Assembly: GCA_027311025.1 (NCBI GenBank)
Contig: DAICZS010000007.1
Span: 1-64,000, forward strand
From: Ferrovaceae bacterium
GTDB taxonomy: Bacteria > Pseudomonadota > Gammaproteobacteria > Burkholderiales > Ferrovaceae
Length of the DNA: 64,000 nt
Direction: 5' to 3'
In this document: positions 45,897 through 57,492 of the stretch, piece after piece
Position numbering within the stretch: position 1 is the stretch's first letter
How the letters are laid out: each line of letters starts with the position of its first letter
Notes under the pieces: generated by a model
Told to the model about the DNA's origin: nothing
The model's input: only the letters and a program-made list of their open reading frames with translations
Databases searched by the model: none
Position numbers and translations under genes: made by a program

Positions 45897-46511
45897 GTGG
45901 CAGTGCCACATCTGATTGAAGCGGCCGGATGGCCTAGTATCTTGCTGGTTATTGCTTCGATTGTGGGGCTTGCCATCATCTTTGAAAGATTGCTGGCCCT
46001 GCGCGCCTCCAGGGTGTTGCCCCCAGGGCTGCTCAACGACGTTCTGGCAGGTGTCCGGGACCAGGGGGTTTCGCCTCAACTGATTGAAAAAGTCGAAATG
46101 GGGTCGTCCCTGGGCCGTATCCTCGCCGCGGGGCTGCGCAACGAGCGCAATTCACGCGAAGCCATGAAGGAATCCATTGAAGAGGCGGGTCGTGCCGTGT
46201 TGGTGGATCTTGAGCGGTCGCTCTCAACCCTCGGCACCATTGCCAGCATCAGCCCCCTGTTGGGGCTGTTCGGTACGGTAGTGGGCATGATCATGCTCTT
46301 TGGCAGCCAGAATCCTGCAGGGGCCAGCCCTGCGGAATTGGCCCAGGGTATTTCTGTAGCGCTATACAATACCGCCTTCGGGTTGGTGGTGGCCGTGCCC
46401 AGCATGATTTTCTACCGTCTGTTCCGTTCGCGCATCGACAGGCTGGTGGCCGAGATGGAGCAACAGGCCATCAAGCTGGTGGAAGTGCTTCACGGGGAAC
46501 GCCTTCCGTGA
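45897..46511 (+). CDS. exbB: MotA/TolQ/ExbB proton-channel family protein
   Basis: GTG start; LGTIASISPLLGLFGTVVGMI; ISVALYNTAFGLVVAVPSMIFYRLF. Confidence 0.92.
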   Translation: MAVPHLIEAAGWPSILLVIASIVGLAIIFERLLALRASRVLPPGLLNDVLAGVRDQGVSPQLIEKVEMGSSLGRILAAGLRNERNSREAMKESIEEAGRAVLVDLERSLSTLGTIASISPLLGLFGTVVGMIMLFGSQNPAGASPAELAQGISVALYNTAFGLVVAVPSMIFYRLFRSRIDRLVAEMEQQAIKLVEVLHGERLP

Positions 46512-46933
46512 ATTTTCGCAGGGGACGGACCCGGGAAGAACCCGAAATCAATCTGATCCCCATGATCGACGTCCTGTTGGTCATCCTGATCTTTTTAATG
46601 ATTACGACGACCTACAACCGGTATGCCGGGCTGCGCGTCAACTTGCCCGAAGGAGCCGCAGGTGAGCGCGCCCCATTGCCGGCCGGTAGTGTCATTGAAG
46701 TGATCGTCGAAGCCTCCGGGCAGACGCTCGTTGACCGGCAAGCGCTTCCTGATCCAAGTCTTGCGGCGATTGAGGATGCCCTGCAACGCGCTGCCCATGG
46801 CGAGAAGGATGTTCCCGTGGTCATCAGTGCAGATGCACAGGCCACCCATGGCAGCGTGGTCAGGGTCATGGAGGCGGCCCAAAGTGCCGGTTTTCGTCGG
46901 CTGACGGTCATGACCCGGGTTCTGGCGCACTGA
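46508..46933 (+). CDS. exbD: ExbD/TolR family biopolymer transport protein
   Basis: EEPEINLIPMIDVLLVILIFLMITTTY. Confidence 0.92.
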   Translation: MNFRRGRTREEPEINLIPMIDVLLVILIFLMITTTYNRYAGLRVNLPEGAAGERAPLPAGSVIEVIVEASGQTLVDRQALPDPSLAAIEDALQRAAHGEKDVPVVISADAQATHGSVVRVMEAAQSAGFRRLTVMTRVLAH

Positions 46934-46937
46934 CTGC

Positions 46938-47954
46938 ATGGAACGGTGGCTGCAGCATCAATGGTATCAGCGCACCGCACCGCCGCTCTGGCTGTTGCCC
47001 TTGAGTCTTCTCTTCCACCTGATCGTCAGCTTGCGTCGCCGGATGGCAGGATGGGGATGGCTTGCTTCCCACAGGCTTCCGGTGCCGGTTGTGGTCGTGG
47101 GAAACATCACCGTAGGGGGTACCGGTAAAACGCCCCTGACGTTGGCGCTCGTAGAGGCGCTGCAGCAGCGCGGCTGGCATCCGGGCATCATCAGTCGTGG
47201 CTATGGAGCGGCGCTACCGGGCATTCGGGAAGTACATCCAGACGACGATCCAGTCAAAGCGGGCGACGAACCGGTTCTGATGGCCCGCCGGGCTGGGGTT
47301 CCGGTATGGATTGCGCGGGACAGGGCAAGCGCGGGACGCGCGTTGTTGCAAGCGCACCCTGAGGTTGATCTGCTGATCAGCGACGATGGGCTGCAACACC
47401 TCGCCCTCGCGAGGGACATGGAAATTGCCGTGGTGGATGGACGACGGCTGCTGGGCAATGGGGCCTTGCTGCCAGCGGGCCCGTTGCGCGAGCCCAGGAC
47501 ACGCCTGGATACCGTGGATGCAGTGGTGATCAATGGTTTGGTGCAGCCCGGTTTCTCCACCCGCGCGCCCCAGTTTGGCATGACATTACAGGGCCGTGCC
47601 TGGGTGCCCTTGGGTCAAGGGCTGCGCGAAGTGGCCCTGGACCATTTTCGTGGGCAAACCTGCCATGCTGTGGCAGGCATCGGCAATCCGGGGCGGTTTT
47701 TCGAGTACCTCGAGTCGCTGGGAGTCCAGGTGATTGCCCATGCATTTCCGGACCACCACGCCTTTACGCCAGAAGATTTGCGCTTTGAATTGACGGCACC
47801 CGTACTAATGACGGAGAAAGATGGGATAAAATGCCAGGGATTTGAATTGCCCGGGGCCTGGATGTTGCCTGTGGGCGCGATACTCGATCCGGGCCTGGGG
47901 GCCCTGGTCGATCATACCCTGCAGCGGAGGAGACATGGACGGACGATTGCTTGA
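46938..47954 (+). CDS. lpxK: Tetraacyldisaccharide 4'-kinase
   Basis: [36 protein letters not shown]. Confidence 0.95.
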   Translation: MERWLQHQWYQRTAPPLWLLPLSLLFHLIVSLRRRMAGWGWLASHRLPVPVVVVGNITVGGTGKTPLTLALVEALQQRGWHPGIISRGYGAALPGIREVHPDDDPVKAGDEPVLMARRAGVPVWIARDRASAGRALLQAHPEVDLLISDDGLQHLALARDMEIAVVDGRRLLGNGALLPAGPLREPRTRLDTVDAVVINGLVQPGFSTRAPQFGMTLQGRAWVPLGQGLREVALDHFRGQTCHAVAGIGNPGRFFEYLESLGVQVIAHAFPDHHAFTPEDLRFELTAPVLMTEKDGIKCQGFELPGAWMLPVGAILDPGLGALVDHTLQRRRHGRTIA

Positions 47955-48114
47955 AATTCTGGTGTGCCCGCTGTGCAAAGGCCCGCTGCTGCAACGTGCG
48001 GCACGTACCGAGTTGGTCTGTGCCCCCTGTCGTCTGGCATTTCCGGTGCGCGACGGCATTCCGGTCATGCTGGAAGAAGAGGCGCGTCGCTTGAACGACA
48101 CCGAGGAAGTTTAG
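47935..48114 (+). CDS. Trm112-family (YcaR) protein
   Basis: [19 protein letters not shown]...[17 protein letters not shown]. Confidence 0.93.
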   Translation: MDGRLLEILVCPLCKGPLLQRAARTELVCAPCRLAFPVRDGIPVMLEEEARRLNDTEEV

Positions 48115-48116
48115 GG

Positions 48117-48896
48117 GTGTCCCCTTCGTTCACAGCGATCATTCCGGCGCGCATGGGATCCACGCGATTTCCGGGAAAAGCGCTGGCGGATATCGCGGGT
48201 TTGCCCATGGTGGTGCATTGCGCCTTGCGCGCCCGGGATAGCGGGGCCGCACGGGTGGTTGTGGCGACTGATCATGAAAAAATTGCCACCGCGGTGCGCT
48301 CGGCGGGCCTTGAAGTGGTGATGACCCGGGCTGACCACGAAACCGGAACGGACCGTCTGGCCGAGGCGGCGGGTTTGCTGGGGCTCTCAGCAGATGAAAT
48401 CGTCGTCAATGTGCAGGGCGACGAGCCGTTAATGGCTCCGGAAGTCATCCGGTACGTGGCAGAACGGCTGGCTACCAGCACAGCCTGCGCCATGGCGACA
48501 GCCTGTTACCCGATTCACGACCGGGCGCACTTTGAAAGCACTTCGGCAGTCAAAGTAGTGCTCAACCGTGAGGGAGAAGCGCTCTATTTCAGTCGCGCGC
48601 CCATTCCCTGGCCGCGCGATGCCTTTGCCGCAAAGGCGTCTTCATGGCCAGGCACCTTGCCTGCCTGGCACCATGTCGGCCTGTATGCCTATCGGGTGGC
48701 CTTTCTCGAGGCTTTTACGGGCCTCTCCCGCTCCCCCCTGGAAACTTTCGAGGCCCTGGAGCAGTTGCGGGCGCTCTGGCACGGTTACCGCATCGCAGTG
48801 GTTACCACGGACCGTGCTCCGGCGCCAGGCGTGGATACGCCCGAAGATTTGGAGCGCGTGCGCGCTTTATTTGACCATCGTCCGGTTTCCGGGTAG
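48117..48896 (+). CDS. kdsB: 3-deoxy-manno-octulosonate cytidylyltransferase
   Basis: IIPARMGSTRFPGKALADIAGLPMVVH; NVQGDEPL. GTG start at 48117. Confidence 0.95.
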   Translation: MSPSFTAIIPARMGSTRFPGKALADIAGLPMVVHCALRARDSGAARVVVATDHEKIATAVRSAGLEVVMTRADHETGTDRLAEAAGLLGLSADEIVVNVQGDEPLMAPEVIRYVAERLATSTACAMATACYPIHDRAHFESTSAVKVVLNREGEALYFSRAPIPWPRDAFAAKASSWPGTLPAWHHVGLYAYRVAFLEAFTGLSRSPLETFEALEQLRALWHGYRIAVVTTDRAPAPGVDTPEDLERVRALFDHRPVSG

Positions 48897-48924
48897 GTTC
48901 TCGGACTAACCATAACAAGTGTAG

Positions 48925-49599
<675 letters not shown>

Positions 49600-49621
49600 T
49601 TGACGAGGACCGGAAATCTCC

Positions 49622-50884
49622 ATGGCTAAACCCAATGCGTTTTACGCCCAATCGGGTGGTGTAACGGCGGTCATCAATGCCAGCGCTTGTGGAGTGATTG
49701 AAACGGCGCGCAAGCATCGCGACAAGATCGGCAAGCTGTATGCTGGCCGCCACGGCATTCTGGGTGCGCTCACCGAAGACCTCATCGATACCAGCAAGGA
49801 ATCTGAAGCAGCCATCCGTGCCCTGCGGCATACCCCGGCAGGAGCGTTTGGTTCGGCCCGCTACAAACTCAAGGGCCTCGAACAGAATCGCGCCGAATAC
49901 GAGCGGCTGATCGACGTGTTTCGCGCCCACAACATCCGTTACTTTTTTTACAACGGTGGTGGGGATTCCCAGGATACGGCCTATAAGGTTTCGCAAATAG
50001 GCGAGCAGCTGGCATACCCCATTCAATGTGTGGGTATTCCCAAAACCGTGGACAACGACCTGCCCCTGACGGATTGCTGCCCGGGGTTTGGCTCTGTGGC
50101 CAAATATGTGGCTACTTCCATACGCGAGGCAGGATTTGACGTGGCCTCCATGGCCAAGACCTCCACCAAGGTGTTTGTGCTGGAGGTGATGGGGCGCCAC
50201 GCAGGCTGGATCACGGCAGCTTGCGGACTGGCCGCTGACAAACCCGGTGCCGTTCCGCATATCCTGTTGTTTCCCGAAATTCCCTTCGAACCACAAAAAT
50301 TCCTGGAGCGCGTGGATCAGACCGTCAAGGAAAAAGGGTACTGCGTCATTGGCGTATCCGAAGGCCTGCAGGATGCCGAAGGAAAGTTTCTTTCCGAAAG
50401 CGGGCTGCGCGATGCCTTTGGACACGCACAGCTGGGCGGTGTGGCGCCGGTCATTGCCAATCTGGTGCGTGAGCGCCTGGGTTATAAATATCACTGGGCA
50501 GTGGCGGATTACTTGCAGCGCGCCGCGCGCCACATTGCTTCGAGAACGGACGTGGCACAGGCCTACGCCATGGGCAAGGCAGCCGTGGAGTTTGCCCTCA
50601 AGGGGCATAACGCGGTCATGCCCATTGTCGTGCGCAAGTCCAGCAAACCCTATGTCTGGAAAGTCGGCATGGTGTCCCTGGCCGATGTTGCCAACCAGGA
50701 AAAAATGTTGCCTCGTGATTTCATCACGCCTGACGGTTTCGGCATCACCGCCAAATGCCGCCGGTATCTCGAGCCCCTCATCGCTGGTGAGGATTTTCCG
50801 CCGTTCAAAAACGGCTTACCCGACTACGTTACTTTAAGGAACATTGCCGTCCCCAAGAAGTTGAAGACCGCGTTCAAGGTGTAG
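49622..50884 (+). CDS. pfp: Diphosphate (PPi)-dependent 6-phosphofructokinase
   Basis: YNGGGDSQDTAYKVS; GIPKTVDNDLPLTDCCPGFGSVAKY (PPi-type signature, D instead of G in GGDD). Confidence 0.9.
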   Translation: MAKPNAFYAQSGGVTAVINASACGVIETARKHRDKIGKLYAGRHGILGALTEDLIDTSKESEAAIRALRHTPAGAFGSARYKLKGLEQNRAEYERLIDVFRAHNIRYFFYNGGGDSQDTAYKVSQIGEQLAYPIQCVGIPKTVDNDLPLTDCCPGFGSVAKYVATSIREAGFDVASMAKTSTKVFVLEVMGRHAGWITAACGLAADKPGAVPHILLFPEIPFEPQKFLERVDQTVKEKGYCVIGVSEGLQDAEGKFLSESGLRDAFGHAQLGGVAPVIANLVRERLGYKYHWAVADYLQRAARHIASRTDVAQAYAMGKAAVEFALKGHNAVMPIVVRKSSKPYVWKVGMVSLADVANQEKMLPRDFITPDGFGITAKCRRYLEPLIAGEDFPPFKNGLPDYVTLRNIAVPKKLKTAFKV

Positions 50885-50914
50885 TGTCTGCAGCATCACA
50901 ATAGGGAGATAAAA

Positions 50915-52942
50915 ATGTCACAAGGTGTCTTGTTTGCCCTGGTTTGCGCAGTTCTGGCTCTTGTCTATAGTCTCAGTTCCTATCAGTGGGTACTTGCAAA
51001 ACCGAATGGCAATGCGCGCATGCAGGAAATTGCAGCTGCCATTCAAGAAGGGGCATCCGCCTACCTCAATCGCCAATACCGGACCATCGCGTTGGTGGGC
51101 GCCATACTTTTCGTGGTGATCCTCTTTGCCCTGGGGGCCAAGACAGCCATCGGCTTTGCCATCGGCGCCCTGGCTTCAGGCGCCACGGGCTTCATCGGAA
51201 TGAACGTTTCGGTCAGGGCCAACGTGCGCACCGCGCAGGCCGCGCATGACGGATTGAATGCAGCCCTCGCCGTGGCATTTCGCGGCGGGGCCGTAACGGG
51301 CATGCTGGTTGTCGGGTTGGGATTGTTGGGCGTGACGGGCTACTTTGCCATCCTGCAGTACATGACCCCCGCAGGAGCTGTAGTGGATGCCACGCCATTG
51401 GTGGGGCTTGCATTTGGCGGCTCGCTCATTTCCATTTTCGCACGTCTGGGAGGCGGGATATTCACCAAGGGTGCGGATGTTGGTGCCGACCTCGTAGGCA
51501 AGGTGGAAGCTGGCATTCCTGAAGATGATCCTCGCAATCCCGCGGTGATTGCCGACAACGTGGGCGACAACGTGGGTGATTGCGCAGGCATGGCAGCCGA
51601 CTTGTTTGAAACCTACGCCGTCACCATCATCGCCACCATGTTGCTAGGTGCCCTGGTGATGAAAGGTTTTGAGAATGCGCTGACTTATCCGCTGGCGCTA
51701 GGCGGGGTTTCCATCATCTCTTCGATCATTGGCACCTATTTCGTCAAGGCGCGCGTTGGTGGAAAGATCATGAACGCGCTCTACCGGGGATTGATCGTGG
51801 CAGGTGGGATTGCCGCAGTGGCGTTTTACCCCATCACGACCCTGCTGATGGGAAATAATCCTGCCGGCATCTCGCCGATGAATCTGTGGTTTGCTTCCCT
51901 CATCGGTCTCGCGGTGACCGCAGCGCTCGTGGTGATCACCGAGTACTACACGGCCACGGAATATTCGCCTGTGCAGACGGTGGCTGAAGCCTCCACCACC
52001 GGACATGCCACCAACATCATCGCTGGCCTTGGCATTTCCATGAAGTCCACCGCTGCGCCCGTGCTGGTGATCTGCCTTGGCATTCTGGGTGCCCATGCCC
52101 TGGGGGGCCTTTATGCCATTGCCATTGCAGCCACTTCCATGTTGTCCATGGCGGGCATCGTGGTGGCGCTGGATGCCTATGGCCCGATTACCGATAACGC
52201 AGGCGGCATTGCAGAAATGTCTGGCCTGCCACCAGCCATCCGCAACATTACCGACCCGCTGGATGCTGTGGGTAATACCACCAAGGCCGTGACCAAGGGC
52301 TATGCCATCGGCTCCGCCGGCCTCGCCGCCCTGGTGTTGTTCGCCGACTATACCCATCAACTTTCGGGGTCGTTGGGACGTGAGACCATATTCGACCTTT
52401 CTGATCACATGGTCATCGTGGGATTGTTTATCGGCGGCATGATTCCCTACCTGTTTGCGGCCATGGCCATGGAGGCGGTAGGGCGCTCGGCTGGTGCCGT
52501 GGTGCTTGAAGTGCGACGTCAGTTCCGCGAAATGCCTGGAATCATGACCGGAGCACAACGACCGGATTACACCCGTGCCGTGGACTTGCTGACCAAGGCA
52601 GCCATCAAGGAAATGATCATTCCTTCGTTACTGCCGGTGCTGGTTCCCGTCGTGGTGGGTTTGGTGCTGGGCGCCAAGGCCTTGGGGGGCGTTTTGATGG
52701 GTACCATCATCACGGGCCTGTTCGTCGCCATCTCCATGACCACGGGGGGTGGGGCCTGGGACAATGCCAAAAAGTACATCGAGGATGATCACTTTGGCGG
52801 CAAGGGCTCTGACGCACATAAAGCTGCGGTGACTGGCGACACGGTGGGAGACCCCTACAAGGATACCGCCGGCCCTGCGGTCAACCCCATGATCAAGATC
52901 ATCAATATCGTGGCATTGATGATCGTTCCGCTGCTGCACTGA
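50915..52942 (+). CDS. hppA: Membrane-bound ion-translocating pyrophosphatase
   Basis: [54 protein letters not shown]; multi-TM. Confidence 0.96.
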   Translation: MSQGVLFALVCAVLALVYSLSSYQWVLAKPNGNARMQEIAAAIQEGASAYLNRQYRTIALVGAILFVVILFALGAKTAIGFAIGALASGATGFIGMNVSVRANVRTAQAAHDGLNAALAVAFRGGAVTGMLVVGLGLLGVTGYFAILQYMTPAGAVVDATPLVGLAFGGSLISIFARLGGGIFTKGADVGADLVGKVEAGIPEDDPRNPAVIADNVGDNVGDCAGMAADLFETYAVTIIATMLLGALVMKGFENALTYPLALGGVSIISSIIGTYFVKARVGGKIMNALYRGLIVAGGIAAVAFYPITTLLMGNNPAGISPMNLWFASLIGLAVTAALVVITEYYTATEYSPVQTVAEASTTGHATNIIAGLGISMKSTAAPVLVICLGILGAHALGGLYAIAIAATSMLSMAGIVVALDAYGPITDNAGGIAEMSGLPPAIRNITDPLDAVGNTTKAVTKGYAIGSAGLAALVLFADYTHQLSGSLGRETIFDLSDHMVIVGLFIGGMIPYLFAAMAMEAVGRSAGAVVLEVRRQFREMPGIMTGAQRPDYTRAVDLLTKAAIKEMIIPSLLPVLVPVVVGLVLGAKALGGVLMGTIITGLFVAISMTTGGGAWDNAKKYIEDDHFGGKGSDAHKAAVTGDTVGDPYKDTAGPAVNPMIKIINIVALMIVPLLH

Positions 52943-52943
52943 A

Positions 52944-53597
52944 GTGAGCGCACAACCTGCCCTGATTGAACGGTTGGGTCAGGACTCGGTACGTCGGCAT
53001 GATTTGAGGGAATGGCTGAAGAGCCGCTTGCGTGATCCTGCCGACGTTCCGCACTTTGACGGGCGCATCATGATGACGCCCGAGGCCTGTGCTCTCGCAA
53101 CGCCTGCGGCGGTGCTGGTCCCGCTGGTGGCGCGTCCGGAAGGCGTGCAGGTACTCCTGACGCGCCGCACTGATCACCTCAGTGATCATGCCGGCCAGAT
53201 CAGCTTTCCCGGTGGGCGCGTGGAACCCCACGATGCTTCGGAGGTGAATGCCGCCCTGCGCGAAACTGAAGAGGAAATCGGCTTGCCCCGACATCAGGTG
53301 CAACTCCTGGGCACGCTGCGCGAATACTTCATTCCAACGGGTTACAGGGTCGTGCCGGTCGTGGGCTGGATCGAACCCCCGTTTCAGTTGAGCATCGATC
53401 CCTTCGAAGTGGCCGAAGCCTTTGAGGTGCCCCTGGCTTATTTTTTCGATCCTGCGCGGCACGTCCTGCAGCAGGACGTCAAAGACGGGCGCATGCGACA
53501 GTATTACGCTATTCCCTGGCAGCAACATAACATTTGGGGGGCCACCGCTGGCATTCTGGTGGATCTCTACCAGGTACTTTCAGCAGGCTCGTCCTAA
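52944..53597 (+). CDS. NUDIX hydrolase, CoA pyrophosphatase type
   Basis: GQISFPGGRVEPHDASEVNAALRETEEEIGL NUDIX box. Confidence 0.92.
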   Translation: MSAQPALIERLGQDSVRRHDLREWLKSRLRDPADVPHFDGRIMMTPEACALATPAAVLVPLVARPEGVQVLLTRRTDHLSDHAGQISFPGGRVEPHDASEVNAALRETEEEIGLPRHQVQLLGTLREYFIPTGYRVVPVVGWIEPPFQLSIDPFEVAEAFEVPLAYFFDPARHVLQQDVKDGRMRQYYAIPWQQHNIWGATAGILVDLYQVLSAGSS

Positions 53598-54586
53598 AGC
53601 CGGTTCTTGAAACGGTCCGTAGCCAGCACCAGCTGGCGCAGAATCCCGGGCTCGAAAGCGGAGTGTCCCGCATCTGGAACGACAATATATTCAGCCTCAG
53701 GCCAGGCCTGGTGCAGGTCATCAGCGGTCACGATGGGGCAGACGCCGTCATACCTTCCCTGCACGATCACTCCCGGAAGATGGGCAATGCTACGGATGCG
53801 GTCCATCAGGCTGTTTTCGGGCAAGAAGATGTGGTTCATAAAATAATGGGCTTCAATCCTTGCCAGACCCAGGGCTACCGTATCGCTGGAAAAATGAGCC
53901 ACGGTGTCCGCACTGGGAAGGAGGGTGGAGCAGGCGCCTTCGTAAGAACTCCAATGCCGGGCTGCGGGCATGTGAATGGCGGGGTCTGGATTGCTGAGGC
54001 GCAGATGGTAAGCCTGCAGCAGGTCATCGCGTTCGGCTTCAGGGATGAAATGCGCAAAAGTGCGCCAGGCTTCAGGAAAAATGGCGCGCAACCCGTACAG
54101 GAACCAGTGGATTTCAGCGGGGCGGCAGAGAAATATGCCGCGCAGGATGAGGCCAAGGCATCGTTCGGGGTGGGTCTCGGCATAGGCCAGTGCCAGCGTA
54201 CTACCCCATGAACCACCAAATACAAGCCAGCGTTCAATCTGGAACATCTTGCGCAGGCGCTCCATGTCCTCGATCAAGAGGGGCGTCGTGTTGTCGCTGA
54301 TGCAGCCCAGGGGGCGCGAGCGGCCCGCGCCGCGCTGATCGAAAACGATGATGCGATAAAACGCCGGGTCAAAGAAGCGACGATGCATCGGGCCGGCGCC
54401 GGCACCCGGCCCGCCGTGCAGAAACACCACGGGTACGCCATGCGGGTTACCCGATTGTTCCCAATAAATCTGGTGCGGCGGGGTGACTGCCAGCCAGCCG
54501 CTGTCATGTGGGTCGACGCGTGGATAAAGTGGGTCGGTGGGTTGCTTGGAATTCAAATTTTCCAGGGGGTTCATCTCGGGTATCAT
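53594..54586 (-). CDS. pip: Prolyl iminopeptidase
   Basis: VVFLHGGPGAGAGPMHRRFFDPAFYRIIVFDQRGAGRSRP; FGGSWGSTLALAYA. Confidence 0.95.
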   Translation of the reverse strand: MIPEMNPLENLNSKQPTDPLYPRVDPHDSGWLAVTPPHQIYWEQSGNPHGVPVVFLHGGPGAGAGPMHRRFFDPAFYRIIVFDQRGAGRSRPLGCISDNTTPLLIEDMERLRKMFQIERWLVFGGSWGSTLALAYAETHPERCLGLILRGIFLCRPAEIHWFLYGLRAIFPEAWRTFAHFIPEAERDDLLQAYHLRLSNPDPAIHMPAARHWSSYEGACSTLLPSADTVAHFSSDTVALGLARIEAHYFMNHIFLPENSLMDRIRSIAHLPGVIVQGRYDGVCPIVTADDLHQAWPEAEYIVVPDAGHSAFEPGILRQLVLATDRFKNRL

Positions 54587-54617
54587 GTTTCTTGAGAAAT
54601 CGTTCCAGAGGAACTGA

Positions 54618-55838
54618 ATGTTATACGAACTTCACGAGTTGCAGCATGCCTCATTCATGAGCTTGAGATTATGGGCTAAATCGACGGCCAGTTTGTATGG
54701 CAGCCCTTATAGTCCGCTCAGCTACACGCCTGTGGGGCGCCTGGTGTCTGCGGGTTCCGAGTTGGTGCTCAGAACCACACAGCGGTACGAGAAACCCACT
54801 TTTGGAATCCAGGAAACGGTCATCGATGGGGTCACGGTACCGGTCGTCGAGCAAGTCACGCTGGAGAAGCCCTTTTGTCAATTACGCCGCTTTGTGCGGG
54901 TGGGCAATTTTTCCGGGCAACCCCAGGTCCTGATCGTTGCTCCGCTCTCGGGGCATTTTGCAACATTGTTGCGCGATACCGTGCGTGCTTTCATCCATGA
55001 CTTCGACGTCACCATCACTGACTGGCGTGACGCCAAAATGGTGCCGCTCTCGGAAGGGGCCTTCCATTTTGACGATTATGTGCGGTATGTCCAGGAGTTC
55101 ATTCGTTTTCTGGGCCCCAACGTCCATGTGGTGTCGGTGTGTCAGCCCACCGTGCCCACGCTGGCTGCGGTCGCCCTGATGGCGGCCCGATCAGAATCTG
55201 TACAGCCCCGTTCAATGGTCATGATGGGTGGCCCCATCGACACCCGAAAAAATCCGACGACCGTCAACAATTTTGCCAAGGAGAGGCCCCTGGTATGGTT
55301 TGAAAACCAGGTCATTTATCGTGTGCCGGTCAGGTATCCGGGCTATCTGCGGCGTGTTTACCCCGGTTTTTTGCAACATGCCGGTTTTGTCGCCATGAAT
55401 CCTGGTCGCCACATTGATTCCCATCGCGATTTCTACCGGCACCTGGTGCAGGGTGACGGCGACAGCGCCAATGCGCATCGCAAGTTCTACGATGAATACA
55501 ATGCCGTGATGGACCTTCCGGCCGAATACTATCTGGAAACGCTCGACCGGGTTTTTCACCGACACGCGCTGGCCATGGGCACCCTTGTTTCCTGCAACGA
55601 ACCCGTGCGGCCCGAAGCCATCACCAAAACCGCCTTGCTGACAGTGGAGGGTGAGTTCGACGATATTTCCGGAAATGGCCAGACGGCCGCAGCGCACGAC
55701 CTTTGCGTCAGCGTTCCTGCGGCACAGCGCCATCATCTTCTGGCCCGTGAAGTAGGGCACTACGGGATTTTCAGTGGTCGCCGGTTTCGCGAAATCATCT
55801 ACCCCGAAATCCGCAAGTTCATTGCGAGCGTGTCCTGA
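54618..55838 (+). CDS. phaZ: Intracellular polyhydroxyalkanoate depolymerase
   Basis: MLYELHELQHASFMSLRLWA; VVSVCQPTVPTLAAVALMA (nucleophilic Cys motif); GEFDDISGNGQTAAAHDLC. Confidence 0.9.
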   Translation: MLYELHELQHASFMSLRLWAKSTASLYGSPYSPLSYTPVGRLVSAGSELVLRTTQRYEKPTFGIQETVIDGVTVPVVEQVTLEKPFCQLRRFVRVGNFSGQPQVLIVAPLSGHFATLLRDTVRAFIHDFDVTITDWRDAKMVPLSEGAFHFDDYVRYVQEFIRFLGPNVHVVSVCQPTVPTLAAVALMAARSESVQPRSMVMMGGPIDTRKNPTTVNNFAKERPLVWFENQVIYRVPVRYPGYLRRVYPGFLQHAGFVAMNPGRHIDSHRDFYRHLVQGDGDSANAHRKFYDEYNAVMDLPAEYYLETLDRVFHRHALAMGTLVSCNEPVRPEAITKTALLTVEGEFDDISGNGQTAAAHDLCVSVPAAQRHHLLAREVGHYGIFSGRRFREIIYPEIRKFIASVS

Positions 55839-55840
55839 CC

Positions 55841-56233
55841 ATGGCCGACGAAAAAAAGCCCGGTGAAATCTTCGAAATGTTCCAGAAGATGATCAACCCC
55901 ATGGCATTTCCAATGCAAAACCTCATGATGGCGGGGCTTGGCGTGGACGATCTCGACAAGAAAATCAGCGAGCTCACCACTGTCAAGCACTGGCTCAACA
56001 GCAATGTGGGCATGCTGGAATTGACCATCAAGACCCTGGAGTATCAGCGCGCCCTGCTCACGCCAACCCAGGGCAGCGAGCCGGGCAAGCCCTCGGGCGC
56101 GCCATCCCAGGATAATAATCCGATGCTCAATCCGGCACTATGGCCCTGGGCCTTCATGGGCGCGGACAAAGCGCCTCCTGACCCTGCTCTAAAACCGTCG
56201 GGCAGTGGCAAGAAGCATCCTCCAAAAAGCTGA
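55841..56233 (+). CDS. PhaM-like polyhydroxyalkanoate granule-associated protein
   Basis: GLGVDDLDKKISELTTVKHWLNSNVGMLELTIKTLEYQRALL resembles the PhaM/PhaF-type conserved segment; directly follows phaZ. Confidence 0.65.
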   Translation: MADEKKPGEIFEMFQKMINPMAFPMQNLMMAGLGVDDLDKKISELTTVKHWLNSNVGMLELTIKTLEYQRALLTPTQGSEPGKPSGAPSQDNNPMLNPALWPWAFMGADKAPPDPALKPSGSGKKHPPKS

Positions 56234-56253
56234 ACGGTTGTTGCGAAGCCTGA

Positions 56254-56754
56254 TCAGGACAGACGACGATCCAGCGTCAGGAAAGTAAGGTCATAGGCAT
56301 TCTGCGCATCCTGTGGTCTTTCCAGGCGTGACACTTCCTGCCATTGCGCCCGATCGATTTCCGGAAAGTAGGTATCACCGGGGATTTCCGCATGAATTTG
56401 CGTCAGGTAGATGCGTTGGGTTGCGGGGAGAAAGGAGCAGAACAGCGCTTCTCCACCGATGACGAAAATTTCAGGATCTTCGCCAGCCTGAAACAGCGCA
56501 CCTTCAACGGAATGAACCACATCGCATCCTGGCGCATGGAATGTGGGGTCCCGGGTGACCACGATGTTGCGCCGCCCAGGCAGGGGGCGACCAATGGATT
56601 CGTAGGTTTTTCTGCCCATCACAACGGGGTGACCCAGCGTCGTTGCCTTGAAAAAGGCCAGGTCTGCAGGGAGATGCCAGGGCATGGCATTGTTGGCACC
56701 GATGACGCGGTTCAACGTCATGGCCACCACGAGGGACAGGCGGGGTTGAGTCAT
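56254..56754 (-). CDS. folA: Dihydrofolate reductase
   Basis: LVVAMTLNRVIGANNAMPWHLPADLAFFKATTLGHPVVMGRKTYESIGRPLPGR. Confidence 0.96.
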   Translation of the reverse strand: MTQPRLSLVVAMTLNRVIGANNAMPWHLPADLAFFKATTLGHPVVMGRKTYESIGRPLPGRRNIVVTRDPTFHAPGCDVVHSVEGALFQAGEDPEIFVIGGEALFCSFLPATQRIYLTQIHAEIPGDTYFPEIDRAQWQEVSRLERPQDAQNAYDLTFLTLDRRLS

Positions 56755-56839
56755 GGGGAGGCATTATGCCTGACGGAGCGCCTTCAGGCCAGATTGCCCG
56801 CTCTGGTATCATGAGAGGGTTTTTATCGACGATGCCTCC

Positions 56840-57466
56840 TTGCGGGAAGAATACCCAGTGACTGATTTTCCTGATAGTGAACAGCCGGACTCGTGGGCGC
56901 GCCTGCCAACGCGACACGGTGAGTTTCGCGTGCGGACCTTTTCCTGCGGCAAGCAGGAACACCTGGTATTGCAGCTGGGGGAGGTGCGTGGGCAGCAAAA
57001 TGTGCTGGTCCGCATCCACTCTGAATGCCTGACGGGTGATGTGCTGGGGTCCTTGCGCTGCGATTGCGGTCCGCAACTGCAATTATCCCTGGAGTCCATC
57101 GGCCAGGCAGGACACGGGGTACTGGTCTACCTCCGGGGTCATGAGGGGAGAGGGATTGGGCTGTCCAGCAAGCTTGCAGCCTACCGGCTTCAGGATCACG
57201 GACTGGATACGGTGGATGCCAACCTGCATCTTGGCTTGCCCATCGACGCCCGAACCTACGACTCGGCAGCGGCCATTCTGGTCCAGCTCGGGCTGACGAC
57301 CATCCGTCTGCTCACCAATAATCCGGAAAAAATATCGCAGCTCAACCAGCCCCCGCTCGTTGTCGTTGAACGCGTGCCGCTCTTGGTCCCACTGCACCAG
57401 GAAACGCTACGCTATCTCAAGACCAAGCAGGAACGCTTGGGCCACCTGCTCGACCTGACCGAATAG
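56840..57466 (+). CDS. ribA: GTP cyclohydrolase II
   Basis: RIHSECLTGDVLGSLRCDCGPQL; LRGHEGRGIGL; LLTNNPEK. Confidence 0.95.
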   Translation: MREEYPVTDFPDSEQPDSWARLPTRHGEFRVRTFSCGKQEHLVLQLGEVRGQQNVLVRIHSECLTGDVLGSLRCDCGPQLQLSLESIGQAGHGVLVYLRGHEGRGIGLSSKLAAYRLQDHGLDTVDANLHLGLPIDARTYDSAAAILVQLGLTTIRLLTNNPEKISQLNQPPLVVVERVPLLVPLHQETLRYLKTKQERLGHLLDLTE

Positions 57467-57492
57467 TAGGGTAGGCATCAGTCGAACGGGGT

